Shown: positions 9,196-17,709 of the stretch, one piece after another
How positions within the stretch are numbered: the stretch's first letter is position 1
Layout: each line of letters opens with the position of its first letter
Assembly: GCA_965203615.1 (NCBI GenBank)
Contig: OZ241900.1
Coordinates: 2,914,001-2,978,000, forward strand
DNA: 64,000 bases
DNA from: VXNE01 sp965203615
GTDB taxonomy: Bacteria; Pseudomonadota; Gammaproteobacteria; Pseudomonadales; Azotimanducaceae
Reading direction: 5' to 3'
The notes under the pieces: model-generated
What the model was told of the DNA's origin: nothing
What the model saw: only the letters and a program-made list of their open reading frames with translations
Database searches by the model: none
Program-made: the position numbers and the translations under genes

Positions 9196-9978
9196 TCAAC
9201 GTCCGACGAAGTTCCCCGGCCGGCGTTCCGCGACCGCCCGGACACCTTCCTTGTGATCTTCGGTCTGTTGCAGCCGCCCCTGCTCGAGATTCTCCCAGTC
9301 GGTCGCCGACTTGACACTGTCCGCCAATCCCTGGCGCAAGGTTGCCCGCACGGACTGCACGGCCAGCGGTGCGTTCTCCGCTATTTCGTGCGCCAGGCGA
9401 ATGGCTTCGGAGCGAAGATTCGCCTGGTCGGTGAGCACGTCGGCCAGGCCCCAGGCGTAGGCGGTTTCGCCGTCGATGCGCCGGCCGGTCATGAACAGCA
9501 GATTGGCCCTCTGCTGGCCGATGATCTTCGGCAGGGTATGCGTCAGGCCGAAGCCGGGGTGAAAGCCGAGCTTGACGAAGTTCGCCGTGAAGCGCGCCTC
9601 GGGGCATGCGACGCGAAAGTCCGCCATCACCGCGAGCCCAAAGCCGCCGCCCACCGCCGCGCCCTGAACCGCCGCGATGATCGGTTTCCTGCAGGAAAAC
9701 AGGCGCACCGCGGCGGTATAGAGCGGATTGTCGCCGCTGCGGAAACGGACCGGGCGGGCGGCGTTGCGCTGCGGGTCGCCGAAGTTGGCGCCCGCACAGA
9801 AGTGTTTGCCCTGCGCACAGAGCACATAGGCGCGCATGTTGACGTCGGCGTCAAGCTCGTCGATCGCGTCGGCCATGTCGTTGATGAGATTCACGTCGAA
9901 GAAATTGTTCGGAGGCCGCTGAATCTCGATTCGTGCGATGAGACCATCGGGTTCAACTTCTATGTCGCCGTACTTCAC
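9196..9978 (-). CDS. Enoyl-CoA hydratase/isomerase (crotonase) family protein lacking the hydratase glutamates
   Basis: A crotonase-fold protein of 260 residues that should bind an acyl-CoA thioester. The oxyanion-hole segments are present (HFCAGANFGD and AAVGGGFGLAVMADFRV). The two glutamates that activate water in true enoyl-CoA hydratases are not found: the first position falls in GGGFGLA and the second aligns with the Phe of FTANFVKLGFHPGFGLT. It may therefore be an isomerase, hydrolase or other crotonase-family enzyme. The ending REVR-like acyl-CoA tail is ordinary. It converges with recG (14 bp apart) and is divergent from the AAA ATPase, with 48 bp between starts. Confidence 0.85.
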   Translation of the reverse strand: MKYGDIEVEPDGLIARIEIQRPPNNFFDVNLINDMADAIDELDADVNMRAYVLCAQGKHFCAGANFGDPQRNAARPVRFRSGDNPLYTAAVRLFSCRKPIIAAVQGAAVGGGFGLAVMADFRVACPEARFTANFVKLGFHPGFGLTHTLPKIIGQQRANLLFMTGRRIDGETAYAWGLADVLTDQANLRSEAIRLAHEIAENAPLAVQSVRATLRQGLADSVKSATDWENLEQGRLQQTEDHKEGVRAVAERRPGNFVGR

Positions 9979-10026
9979 TTGGCATCTCCGTCAATCGACG
10001 CGCCCCGTGCGCGAACCGGTCGTCAT

Positions 10027-11274
10027 ATGATAGGCGCAATGAGCGGCCGCCTGATAACCCGCGTGGTTCTGCGCAACTACAAGAGTATCGCTGCATGCGA
10101 CGTCGCGCCCGCCCGCATTTCGTTCCTGGTCGGGCCGAACGGGGCCGGAAAGAGCAACTTTCTCGACGCGCTTCGCTTTGTTGCGGATTCGCTCGCGTTT
10201 TCCATTCAACACGCATTGCGCGACCGGGGCGGCGTCAACGAGGTTCGCCGACGATCGGGGGGCCATCCAACGCACTTTGCGATTCGTGTCGACTTCGAGC
10301 TTGACGGATGCTCGGGAAACTACGGTTTCCTGATTGGCGCCAGGCCAGGCGAAGGTTACGTCGTGGAGCGCGAGGAGTGCCTCGTCAGGGAACGAGACGA
10401 GAGCCTTCGGTTCTTTTCCACGAGGCGCGGCCGGGTCGTCAGGAGTACGATCGCGTCGCCGCCGGCGGCGTCGGCGGATCGCCTCTACCTGGTCAACGTC
10501 TCGGGCCTCCCGGCCTTCCGTCCCGTCTACGACGCGCTTTCCGGGATGGGCTTCTACAACCTGCGTCCGGATGAGATGCGCGCCCTGCAGCCGCTGGACG
10601 GGGGCACGCTGTTGCAGCGCGACGGCGGCAATATCGCCAGCGTCGTGGCGGCGATGGCGTCCGGCAGGCCGAAACTCAAGGGGCGTATCGATAGCTACCT
10701 GGCGCGGATGGTCCCGGGAATCGATAGCGTGCATCGTCGAGTCGTTGGTCCACGGGAAGCGCTCGAGTTCCGCCGCGCGGTTCGCGGGGCAAAGCACTCC
10801 TGGCGTTTTGCGCCGAACAACGTGTCCGACGGTACGCTTCGGGCCCTGGGCGCACTGGTGGCCGTGTTCCAGGCGGCGGACACGTCGGTACGCCGACTGG
10901 TCGGCATAGAGGAGCCGGAAGTGGCGCTGCATCCTTTGGCCGCGAACGTCCTGGTCGACGCCCTTGCCGAAGCGGCGCAGACGAACCAGGTCCTTGTGAC
11001 CAGTCACAGCGTCGAAATGTTGAACAATCCGGAAATCGCGGACACATCGATTATCGCCGTGCGGTCGGAGCAGGGTGAAAGCCGCATAGGACCATTGGAC
11101 GACAGGGGCCGTTCGGCGCTCCAACGTCGTCTCCATACCGTCGGCGAGCTCTTGCGAATGGATCAACTCAGTCCCGATCCGGATTCATCCAACCTGAATC
11201 CGCAACAACTCGACATATTCGAACAGGGGGGTCAGCAGCCATTACGTCCGGTACCCGAAGGGAAGACGCCGTAA
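10027..11274 (+). CDS. AAA family ATPase (RecF/SMC-like, AAA_21 type)
   Basis: An ABC-type ATPase of about 415 residues. Walker A is GPNGAGKSNFLDALRF, right after a RecF-like beta strand (VVLRNYKSIAACDV). The signature-like element is NVSDGTLRALGAL, Walker B is GIEEPEVALHP, and the H-loop region is VLVTSHSVEMLNN. Between these lies a short lid rather than a long coiled coil. Such proteins occur in overcoming-lysogenization-defect-like and other defence or repair systems, often with a TOPRIM or DUF4276 partner; no partner is seen here, so the role is unassigned. The ATG at 10027 or that at 10039 is the start; the longer upstream frame is antisense to the crotonase gene. Confidence 0.85.
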   Translation: MIGAMSGRLITRVVLRNYKSIAACDVAPARISFLVGPNGAGKSNFLDALRFVADSLAFSIQHALRDRGGVNEVRRRSGGHPTHFAIRVDFELDGCSGNYGFLIGARPGEGYVVEREECLVRERDESLRFFSTRRGRVVRSTIASPPAASADRLYLVNVSGLPAFRPVYDALSGMGFYNLRPDEMRALQPLDGGTLLQRDGGNIASVVAAMASGRPKLKGRIDSYLARMVPGIDSVHRRVVGPREALEFRRAVRGAKHSWRFAPNNVSDGTLRALGALVAVFQAADTSVRRLVGIEEPEVALHPLAANVLVDALAEAAQTNQVLVTSHSVEMLNNPEIADTSIIAVRSEQGESRIGPLDDRGRSALQRRLHTVGELLRMDQLSPDPDSSNLNPQQLDIFEQGGQQPLRPVPEGKTP

Positions 11275-11325
11275 CGCCGGCGCAGCAACGGTTCGGAAAT
11301 TCGTGGGCTTTGCGGTCCCCGCACA

Positions 11326-11337
11326 ATCAATATTGAT
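11326..11337. promoter_or_regulatory. Perfect 12-bp palindrome upstream of the first LAL regulator
   Basis: ATCAATATTGAT is a perfect palindrome 76 bp before the start of the large LuxR regulator, in an otherwise G+C-rich spacer. A TAGAAT hexamer (a possible -10) lies about 35 bp downstream. It could be an operator for autoregulation; this is inference from position only. Confidence 0.3.
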
Positions 11338-11412
11338 CTCTTGTCGAATGGCGATCCGTCATGCAGTTCCTCTAGAATCCCGGCGGGGAAATATTGACCG
11401 CGACGGTGGAGT

Positions 11413-14154
11413 GTGGCCGCGCCGAGAGTAAGTTCCGAAACACCTGGGGCGCCCGCCGTCCGCCTGGGGAACGCGCCGTGGCTGGTGACCGCGCGCGTCA
11501 GGATTCCAGGTCGCGTCGATGGTTACCTGCCGCGGCCGCGACTGCTTGGCCGATGCCAGCCGATCAACCGGCGTCTCACCGTGTTCCATGCGCCGTGCGG
11601 GTTCGGCAAGACCACCCTGCTCACCGACATCTGTCACCGGGAACGCGGGCACAGCGTACTCACAGCCTGGCTGAGCCTGGACGAAACAGACACGCTGGAG
11701 ACCCTGGCCGCGTACATCGAGAGGGCCCTGAGACACGCGGGACTCGACGTTTCCGTGCCACGAACGCAAGTACGCCGCCCAGCGGAGACGACCGGTCTCG
11801 CGGAAAACACCGTGCGCGACTGGATGGTCTTGCTGATGCGGGCGATGGACGACTACCGCAAGTCCATCCTGTTCGCCCTCGACGAGGTTGAGCGTCTTGT
11901 CGATCCCAAACAGATACGGTTGATCGACTTCCTGGTGCGTCGCGCGCCGCCGAACGTCCACTTTGCAATGACCATGCGTCACAGTCCCCCCGGATTGGAT
12001 CTGGCATCCGAAGTCATCGACGGGCGCGGGGAATTCTACCGGGCCAACGATCTGCGTTTTTCGAAACCGGAGATCGCGCTCTTTTTCGATGGCCAGTTGT
12101 CGCGTCCCGAACTTACGGAGATGACGGAACGCACGGAGGGGTGGCCGGCAGCGGTTCGAGTCTATCGCAATGCCAGGCGCGAGGCCGTGCTGTCCGGGGA
12201 AACGAATCAGGGGCCTGGTTCCGAGCCGGTGGGAGGCTATGCGGGCATGACGGCGAAGTCGCTCTCCGCTCGTTTGCGCCGGGATCTGGACAAGAACGAG
12301 CGCGAGTATCTGCTCGACGTCGCCTTGCTGGACGGGATCGACCCGAACATAGTGACGGAGGTGCTGCCCGAGACGCACGCGAAGGTTGGAGCGAACGTCC
12401 TGTCGAGGATCGAAGGCCTGGTTCGACCCGACGATGAGGTAACGGGAATGCTGCGCCTGCATCCCCTGGTCAGGGAATATTGTGCCGCCCGCCGATTGCA
12501 GCTATCGCCGGCGCGTTACCGAATGCTGCATGGGCGCATCGCGACTTCCCTGGCGCGCCGCGGGCATTTGAACTCCGCGTTGCGCCATGCCGCCAACAGC
12601 GGCGATCACGTCCTCGTGGGCGAGATCCTGGAAGCGGCTGGCGGCGTGCGGTTGTGGTGCAGGTACGGCATGGACCAGTTGTTGCGCTGTGACGGTTTCC
12701 TGACCGAGGAAGTCCTGGAGGAATTCCCTCGCCTGGTGTTCCTTCGGTGCGCCGCGTTGGTCGCGCGGGCGGATCTCGAGCAGCCGCTCGCGTTGTATAT
12801 GGCGCTCCGCGAAAAGACCAGGGGTTTTCGACGCGACCGCAAGGGCGGCGACGATCTCGCGCTATGGATAGACAGCGTACTCGTGCAATCGACATTGGTG
12901 ATATTCGGTTGCGAACCGCTCGGCAGCGAGATCGTGAAAGGGGTGTTGGCCGACGCGGAAAGGCTGGCGACCGACGAAACACTGGACCCGATCGTCCGAG
13001 GTCTTTTCTACACCATTCTCGGCGTTGCCGACCAACAACAGGCGAGATTCGAGCGCAGCCAGTGGTCGGGAATGCAGGCGAAGCAGTGTTTCGTGCTCGC
13101 CGGCGCTCACCTCGGCGCTGTCTTCAACGACTTCCAGTTGGGCCTGGTCGCCATGGCCGAAGGCCGAGTTGAGGAAGCCGCTCGAAGCTATGTGCGCCGC
13201 AGCCCGGCGTTGATCTCGCACGTCCTCATGGCCGAACTCGATCTTGAGCGAAACAGGAAGTCCCACCGGCGCCTCGAAGCTCGCGTGCCGTTGCGCATTG
13301 TCGAGAGGGCGTTCGATGTTCATGCGGCGGCGTATGGCGTGGTGACCGAGGCGGCCTTCGAGCGGAAAGGCGCGGCGGGCGCCCTGCGAGTATTGGAAGA
13401 CTCCCTGGACTTCGCCACGGCCGAGCGGTTGCCGGGCCTGGTGCGCCACTTGTCGGCGTTGCGCGTTTCGTACCTGGCCATCGGCGGTAACGTTGCGCGC
13501 GCGAGCCGGGTCTGGCGGGAGGCCGGATTTGCCGAACGTGATTCCGAACTGCTGGACCTGGACCATCAATCCTGGCGCGAAATGGAGTCGATCTGCTGCG
13601 CTCGCATTCGTCTGCTCGAGGCGCTGCATGAAGTTGAGGCTGCGCGCAAATTGGCGAAAAGCCTGCGCGAGGTTGCGCGAGCGCGTGGATTGATGCGTAC
13701 GCGGATGCGGTGCATCGCCCTATGGATGGGTTTGGAGTACCGTTCCGGAAACGTCAACGCGGCCGCGTCTCGGCTGCTTGAGTTCCTCGACCTGGTGTGC
13801 GTGGCCGATTACACGAGACCATTGGTGCGCGAAAGCGAAGTCAGCGCGAAACTGCTGCGGCGGGTGTTGGGAACGGCGCTTCCTCCCCGGCTTCGTGGGG
13901 TCGCCGAGACCGTCCTGGGCTTCCTGGACGAGCCGGATTCGCAACGCGCCACACAGACCCCGCTCTACACCGCGCGTGAGTTGGAGGTGATTGAGCGCGT
14001 GGCGCGAGGTCTGCAGGACAAGCAGATCGCGCGCCATCTCGGTCTCACCGAACATGGCGTGCGCTATCATCTGAAGAGGATTTTCCGAAAGATTGGTGCC
14101 ACCAGCCGGATGGACGCGGTTCAGCGTGCCCGGAACCTCGGCATCATCGCTTAG
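11413..14154 (+). CDS. Large ATP-binding LuxR family regulator (MalT/LAL type), copy 1
   Basis: A 913-residue STAND-type transcription regulator. The N-terminal region resembles MalT (WLVTARVRIPGRVDGYLPRP) and carries a Walker A P-loop (APCGFGKTTLL), then a Walker B-like strand (KSILFALDEVERL) and an arm with RTEGWPAAVR. A long helical, TPR-like sensor segment (about residues 330-840) follows, and the protein ends with a LuxR/FixJ helix-turn-helix (TARELEVIERVARGLQDKQIARHL, whose first half is the GerE signature). It should bind an inducer and ATP, oligomerize and activate a promoter. The GTG at 11413 gives a short N-terminal extension before the conserved start of the domain. It lies 8 bp before a full-length paralogue, so they are likely one transcript. 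The inducer and targets are unknown. Confidence 0.85.
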   Translation: MAAPRVSSETPGAPAVRLGNAPWLVTARVRIPGRVDGYLPRPRLLGRCQPINRRLTVFHAPCGFGKTTLLTDICHRERGHSVLTAWLSLDETDTLETLAAYIERALRHAGLDVSVPRTQVRRPAETTGLAENTVRDWMVLLMRAMDDYRKSILFALDEVERLVDPKQIRLIDFLVRRAPPNVHFAMTMRHSPPGLDLASEVIDGRGEFYRANDLRFSKPEIALFFDGQLSRPELTEMTERTEGWPAAVRVYRNARREAVLSGETNQGPGSEPVGGYAGMTAKSLSARLRRDLDKNEREYLLDVALLDGIDPNIVTEVLPETHAKVGANVLSRIEGLVRPDDEVTGMLRLHPLVREYCAARRLQLSPARYRMLHGRIATSLARRGHLNSALRHAANSGDHVLVGEILEAAGGVRLWCRYGMDQLLRCDGFLTEEVLEEFPRLVFLRCAALVARADLEQPLALYMALREKTRGFRRDRKGGDDLALWIDSVLVQSTLVIFGCEPLGSEIVKGVLADAERLATDETLDPIVRGLFYTILGVADQQQARFERSQWSGMQAKQCFVLAGAHLGAVFNDFQLGLVAMAEGRVEEAARSYVRRSPALISHVLMAELDLERNRKSHRRLEARVPLRIVERAFDVHAAAYGVVTEAAFERKGAAGALRVLEDSLDFATAERLPGLVRHLSALRVSYLAIGGNVARASRVWREAGFAERDSELLDLDHQSWREMESICCARIRLLEALHEVEAARKLAKSLREVARARGLMRTRMRCIALWMGLEYRSGNVNAAASRLLEFLDLVCVADYTRPLVRESEVSAKLLRRVLGTALPPRLRGVAETVLGFLDEPDSQRATQTPLYTARELEVIERVARGLQDKQIARHLGLTEHGVRYHLKRIFRKIGATSRMDAVQRARNLGIIA

Positions 14155-14162
14155 GGGCTCGG

Positions 14163-16919
14163 ATGACGGAACAAGACGCGGGTAGCGCCGCAGGCCCTAC
14201 CCTGTCGGCTGTCGTCCCCTGGCTATTGAGCGCCAAGGTGGCGGTACCGAAGCGCGTTGATGCGTACTTCAATCGTCCCCGACTGTTCGAGTGGACGGAG
14301 GGGGCTGGATCCCGAATGGTCGTCGTGCTGGCGCCGGGTGGCTTCGGCAAGACGACTTTTCTGTCCGAGGTCCACCGGAGAGCGGGGGAACGCGGCGTAG
14401 TCGCCGCCTGGCTCACGCTGGACGAGGACGATACTGCGGATGGGATCGGCACCTATCTCGCATACGCGTTCGAACAGGCGGGACTCGGCATCTCGAGCGC
14501 GGCCGAAGCGGTAGACCATGGTCTGGCGCTGGTCGCGCGGAGTGTCGAAGCCTGCGGCAGGCCATGCCTGCTCGTCCTTGACGAGGTGGAGCGCATCGCG
14601 AAGGAGGCGATTCCCGCCCTCGATTTTTTCCTGCGCCACCGGCCCGACAATCTCAGCGTCGCGATCGGCATGCGCGAGAATCCCGGTCTCGATCTGACGT
14701 CGGTTACGCTCAATGGGCTAGGTCTCGTCCTGACTGCCGACCAGTTGCGTTTTTCCAGGCAGGAGATCGCCGATTTCTTTGGCGGGGACCTGTCGAGGCG
14801 CGACCTGGCCGAAGCGACCGCGCGCACGGAAGGATGGCCCGTGGCACTGTGTCTCTATCGCAACATGAGGGCCGATCAGGTTGGCTCTCCCTCCGCGGTT
14901 GGATGGACCGCTCGTACCCTTGCGGGCGACGAGGGGATCGCGGCCAATTGGCTCGGCGCCCGTCTCCTGCGCGGTGTATCGGGCCACGACCGGGATTTCC
15001 TGCACGACCTCTCCCTGTTCGACTGGATCGATACCGCATTGGTGGACGCAGTCCTGGGCACGGAGGATTCGAGGCCGAGGACGAGTGGGCTGTTGTCGTT
15101 GCAAGGACTCATCCAGCACATGGGCAGCGACGGCGAAACGCTGCGCCTCCACCCATTGTTGAAGGACTATTGCGCTGCCGAGCTGCAGCGCGAAGACCCG
15201 GACCGATACCGGTGGCTTCACCGCGAGATCGCCATCGCATTGGAAGATCTCGGCCATTTGCTTCCGTCGATTCGCCATGCCAGCGCCGCCGGCGACCCTC
15301 GCCTGGTCGGTGACATTCTGGAACGGGCGGGCGGATTGAGGCTGTACCTGCACGAAGGTTCGACGCGACTGGCTGCGGCCGAGCGATTCCTTACCGCGGA
15401 GGTGTTCGAGGGGCGTCCTCGCCTGGCATTGCTGCGCTGCCGCATTCTCACGAACAATGCCCGGTTGGCGGAGGCGCGCAACCTGTACGAAAGCGTCAGG
15501 ACGCAGACGAACGACTTCTCGCGCGACGCGAACGATGACTCGAACCGCGCCTTGCAGGTGGATGCGACAGTCATACAGGCGATACTCGCGGGGTTTGGCT
15601 GCATGCCGGTGACCGACGAGTTGATTCGGGACGTCGAAGCGAGTTTGGGTCTTGTCGAACAGGAACAGGAGTCAGACGCGGCGACGCTGGCCGTTCACAA
15701 CCTGATCCTTTGCATTGCGCATTACCTGTCGGCGCGATTCGACCTTGCCCGCAGGTTCGCCGCAGAGGCTCGAAAACAGTACGCACAGTGCGGCTCGCAC
15801 CACGGTGATCTGCTCGTGGCATTGCACAGCGGCCTGCTCGCGGCGGCGCAGGGCCGCAGCGAGCAGGCCCAGAACCACTACGAGCATGCGAGGCACATCG
15901 CTCAAGAGCACTTTCCCCACGATTCCAGCCACTCGCTCATCCTTGACATTCTCTCGACGGAACTCGACTTCGAGCGCAACCGGACGGAAGAACTCCAAAG
16001 GTGCCTATCGCGGATCCCCTTGCCGCTGCGCGACATCGCCATATTGCTCGACGTTCGGGCGGCTGCCGTTGAAGTGACGGTGGAGTGGATGTTCGACACG
16101 AACGGCGTGGAAGGAGCGTTGCATGTCATCGAGGATTCCCGGGACTTCGCCTTGAGCGAAGGGCTTGCGGGCGCGGTGCGTCACCTGTCTGCGCTGCGGG
16201 CCCTGTATCTCATTGAGGATGGGCGCGTGGACCAGGCTGCCAGGTCGTGGCGCGGGGCCGGTTTGCCGGACGCCTTGCCGGACGTGCTCGATCTTGAAGC
16301 CCAGACCTGGCGAGAGATGGAAGCGATCGCACTGGTCCGGATCCGGTTGCTCGCAGCGCAGGGCGAGTTGGAAAGCGCCCGTGAATTGGCGGCGCGGCTG
16401 TGCGCGCTGGCGCGAGAGCACGGCCTGACGCGCACGCATTTGCGGTGCCTGGCGGTGTGGATGGCGATGGACTACCGGGCGGATTGCAGCCACGACGCTG
16501 CGGCAAGGTTGCGCGAGTACCTGTCCGAGTACGGTGCCACTGGCTATATCAGGCCGTTGGTGCGCGAACGCGACACGAGTATCGAAGTGCTGAAGACACT
16601 ACTCGGAATGGACTTGCGGGCTGACATTCGCAAGATCGCCAACACGGTGCTTGAACAGCTCGGCGCAACGGTGGCGGATGTCCTTCGGACCCAACACTAC
16701 ACCGCCCGTGAAATCGAGGTACTCGAATACCTGGGACGGGGCGAGCGGGACAAGGAGATCGCCCGTCATCTCGGTATTACGGCGAATGGCGTTCGCTACC
16801 ATCTCAAGAACCTGTTCCGGAAGCTGGGTGCCAGCGGCAGGGTAGATGCGGTGAGGCGAGCGCGCACGGCGGGGATAGTTGGCCGGCGTACTACCGAAAC
16901 CAATAGCGGAAGCTGTTAA
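14163..16919 (+). CDS. Large ATP-binding LuxR family regulator (MalT/LAL type), copy 2
   Basis: A 918-residue paralogue of the preceding gene with the same layout. It has an N-terminal strand (VPWLLSAKVAVPKRVDAYFN), Walker A APGGFGKTTFL, Walker B-like CLLVLDEVERI, the conserved RTEGWPVALCLYRNMRA, a long helical repeat region with TWREMEAIALVRIRLL matching TWREMESICCARIRLL-type sequence in copy 1 (SWREME there), and a C-terminal LuxR HTH (YTAREIEVLEYLGRGERDK). Both keep intact P-loops. The ATG at 14163 follows the upstream stop by 8 bp. The high divergence of the middle against the conserved HTH suggests an old tandem duplication with altered inducer specificity. Confidence 0.85.
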   Translation: MTEQDAGSAAGPTLSAVVPWLLSAKVAVPKRVDAYFNRPRLFEWTEGAGSRMVVVLAPGGFGKTTFLSEVHRRAGERGVVAAWLTLDEDDTADGIGTYLAYAFEQAGLGISSAAEAVDHGLALVARSVEACGRPCLLVLDEVERIAKEAIPALDFFLRHRPDNLSVAIGMRENPGLDLTSVTLNGLGLVLTADQLRFSRQEIADFFGGDLSRRDLAEATARTEGWPVALCLYRNMRADQVGSPSAVGWTARTLAGDEGIAANWLGARLLRGVSGHDRDFLHDLSLFDWIDTALVDAVLGTEDSRPRTSGLLSLQGLIQHMGSDGETLRLHPLLKDYCAAELQREDPDRYRWLHREIAIALEDLGHLLPSIRHASAAGDPRLVGDILERAGGLRLYLHEGSTRLAAAERFLTAEVFEGRPRLALLRCRILTNNARLAEARNLYESVRTQTNDFSRDANDDSNRALQVDATVIQAILAGFGCMPVTDELIRDVEASLGLVEQEQESDAATLAVHNLILCIAHYLSARFDLARRFAAEARKQYAQCGSHHGDLLVALHSGLLAAAQGRSEQAQNHYEHARHIAQEHFPHDSSHSLILDILSTELDFERNRTEELQRCLSRIPLPLRDIAILLDVRAAAVEVTVEWMFDTNGVEGALHVIEDSRDFALSEGLAGAVRHLSALRALYLIEDGRVDQAARSWRGAGLPDALPDVLDLEAQTWREMEAIALVRIRLLAAQGELESARELAARLCALAREHGLTRTHLRCLAVWMAMDYRADCSHDAAARLREYLSEYGATGYIRPLVRERDTSIEVLKTLLGMDLRADIRKIANTVLEQLGATVADVLRTQHYTAREIEVLEYLGRGERDKEIARHLGITANGVRYHLKNLFRKLGASGRVDAVRRARTAGIVGRRTTETNSGSC

Positions 16920-17044
16920 CCCTCCTCGATACCGATGCTTTTTTGTCTTCGGACTACTGAAATGGCTGGTTGCAGTGTGTCGTGCAGCCAGCGATTCTCT
17001 GTAGGTTGCCGCTCCGAGAAACGCAGGGGCGGATGCTCCCTCCC

Positions 17045-17098
17045 AAGACCAAGAATAAGACCAAGACCAAGAATAAGACCAAGACCAAGAATAAGAAC
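17045..17098. repeat. Three tandem copies of an 18-bp repeat
   Basis: The 18-bp unit AAGACCAAGAATAAGACC occurs three times head to tail, the third ending in AAC instead of ACC. It lies 125 bp after the second LAL gene and before the small secreted protein. There are no spacers, so it is a simple tandem repeat and not a CRISPR. The A-rich, pyrimidine-poor composition is unlike the surrounding DNA. Confidence 0.9.
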
Positions 17099-17164
17099 AA
17101 GAAACCTGAGGCTACTGCGTTGGGGCGCGTGACCGTGGCAACAGCAAGATGAGGATTGAATTGG

Positions 17165-17602
17165 ATGAACGGATCCTGCCTGAACAGACGCACCAGGCAA
17201 TTCCTGATCCCGGGCGTTTTTGTCCTTTTGGCGGGTTCTGTCTCCGCGCAGGAGCGAGGCGGTTGGCTTGGATCCCTGTTCGACGGCACAACCGCCGTCG
17301 CCGCGGAGATTCAGGGCGACGTGACGCCGAGTCATGTATTCCGAGCCACGAAGGACCTGCAGACCAGGCTGGGCATGGATGCGTCCGGCGTGCCGAGTCT
17401 GACGTTGGTGCGTGTGACTCCGTCGGAGGTCTTTGACTCGACCAACATGCTCCTGGCGGAAATGGCCCGAATCAAGTTCCATCTCGGGGTAGACGAGCAA
17501 CCCGCGGAGCGCCCCGAGCCGACAGGCAAGAGGCCCAGGGATACGTTCGCCCTGGTCTTCGGTATCATCAAGAATCTGGACAAGATATCGGCGGGCGTCT
17601 GA
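17165..17602 (+). CDS. Small secreted protein of unknown function
   Basis: A 145-residue protein with a Sec signal peptide: a basic start (NRRTRQF), a hydrophobic stretch (LIPGVFVLLAGSVSA) and a likely cleavage after Ala before QERGG. The mature part has short amphipathic segments (VFRATKDLQTRLGM, EVFDSTNMLLAEMARIKFHL) and no motif I recognise. The ATG at 17165 is preceded by GAGG at 17151. It lies between the LAL regulators and a porin and may be periplasmic; no function is assigned. Confidence 0.65.
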   Translation: MNGSCLNRRTRQFLIPGVFVLLAGSVSAQERGGWLGSLFDGTTAVAAEIQGDVTPSHVFRATKDLQTRLGMDASGVPSLTLVRVTPSEVFDSTNMLLAEMARIKFHLGVDEQPAERPEPTGKRPRDTFALVFGIIKNLDKISAGV

Positions 17603-17636
17603 ACCTGGCCGAAACCTGGAAGAAATCGTCCCGACA

Positions 17637-17655
17637 CACGCGCGAAGCGCGCGTG
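17637..17655. terminator. Hairpin after the secreted protein gene
   Basis: A 7-bp perfect stem (CACGCGC/GCGCGTG) with a 5-nt loop lies 35 bp after the stop at 17602. There is no T run, so intrinsic termination is uncertain; it could equally stabilise the mRNA end. Confidence 0.3.
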
Positions 17656-17709
17656 ACGCTCGTACGCGAATTGTGATGCAATAGGCAGTATCCGTACCTG
17701 AATGCCCCC

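Noticed and set aside
17045..17098. Possible CRISPR array
   Set aside because: The 18-bp units are head to tail with no unique spacers and no cas gene in the window.
16970..17152. 60-residue plus-strand frame with repeated KTKNKTKTKN tail
   Set aside because: Produced by reading the 18-bp repeat; no ribosome site, no conserved part. Kept as a repeat only.
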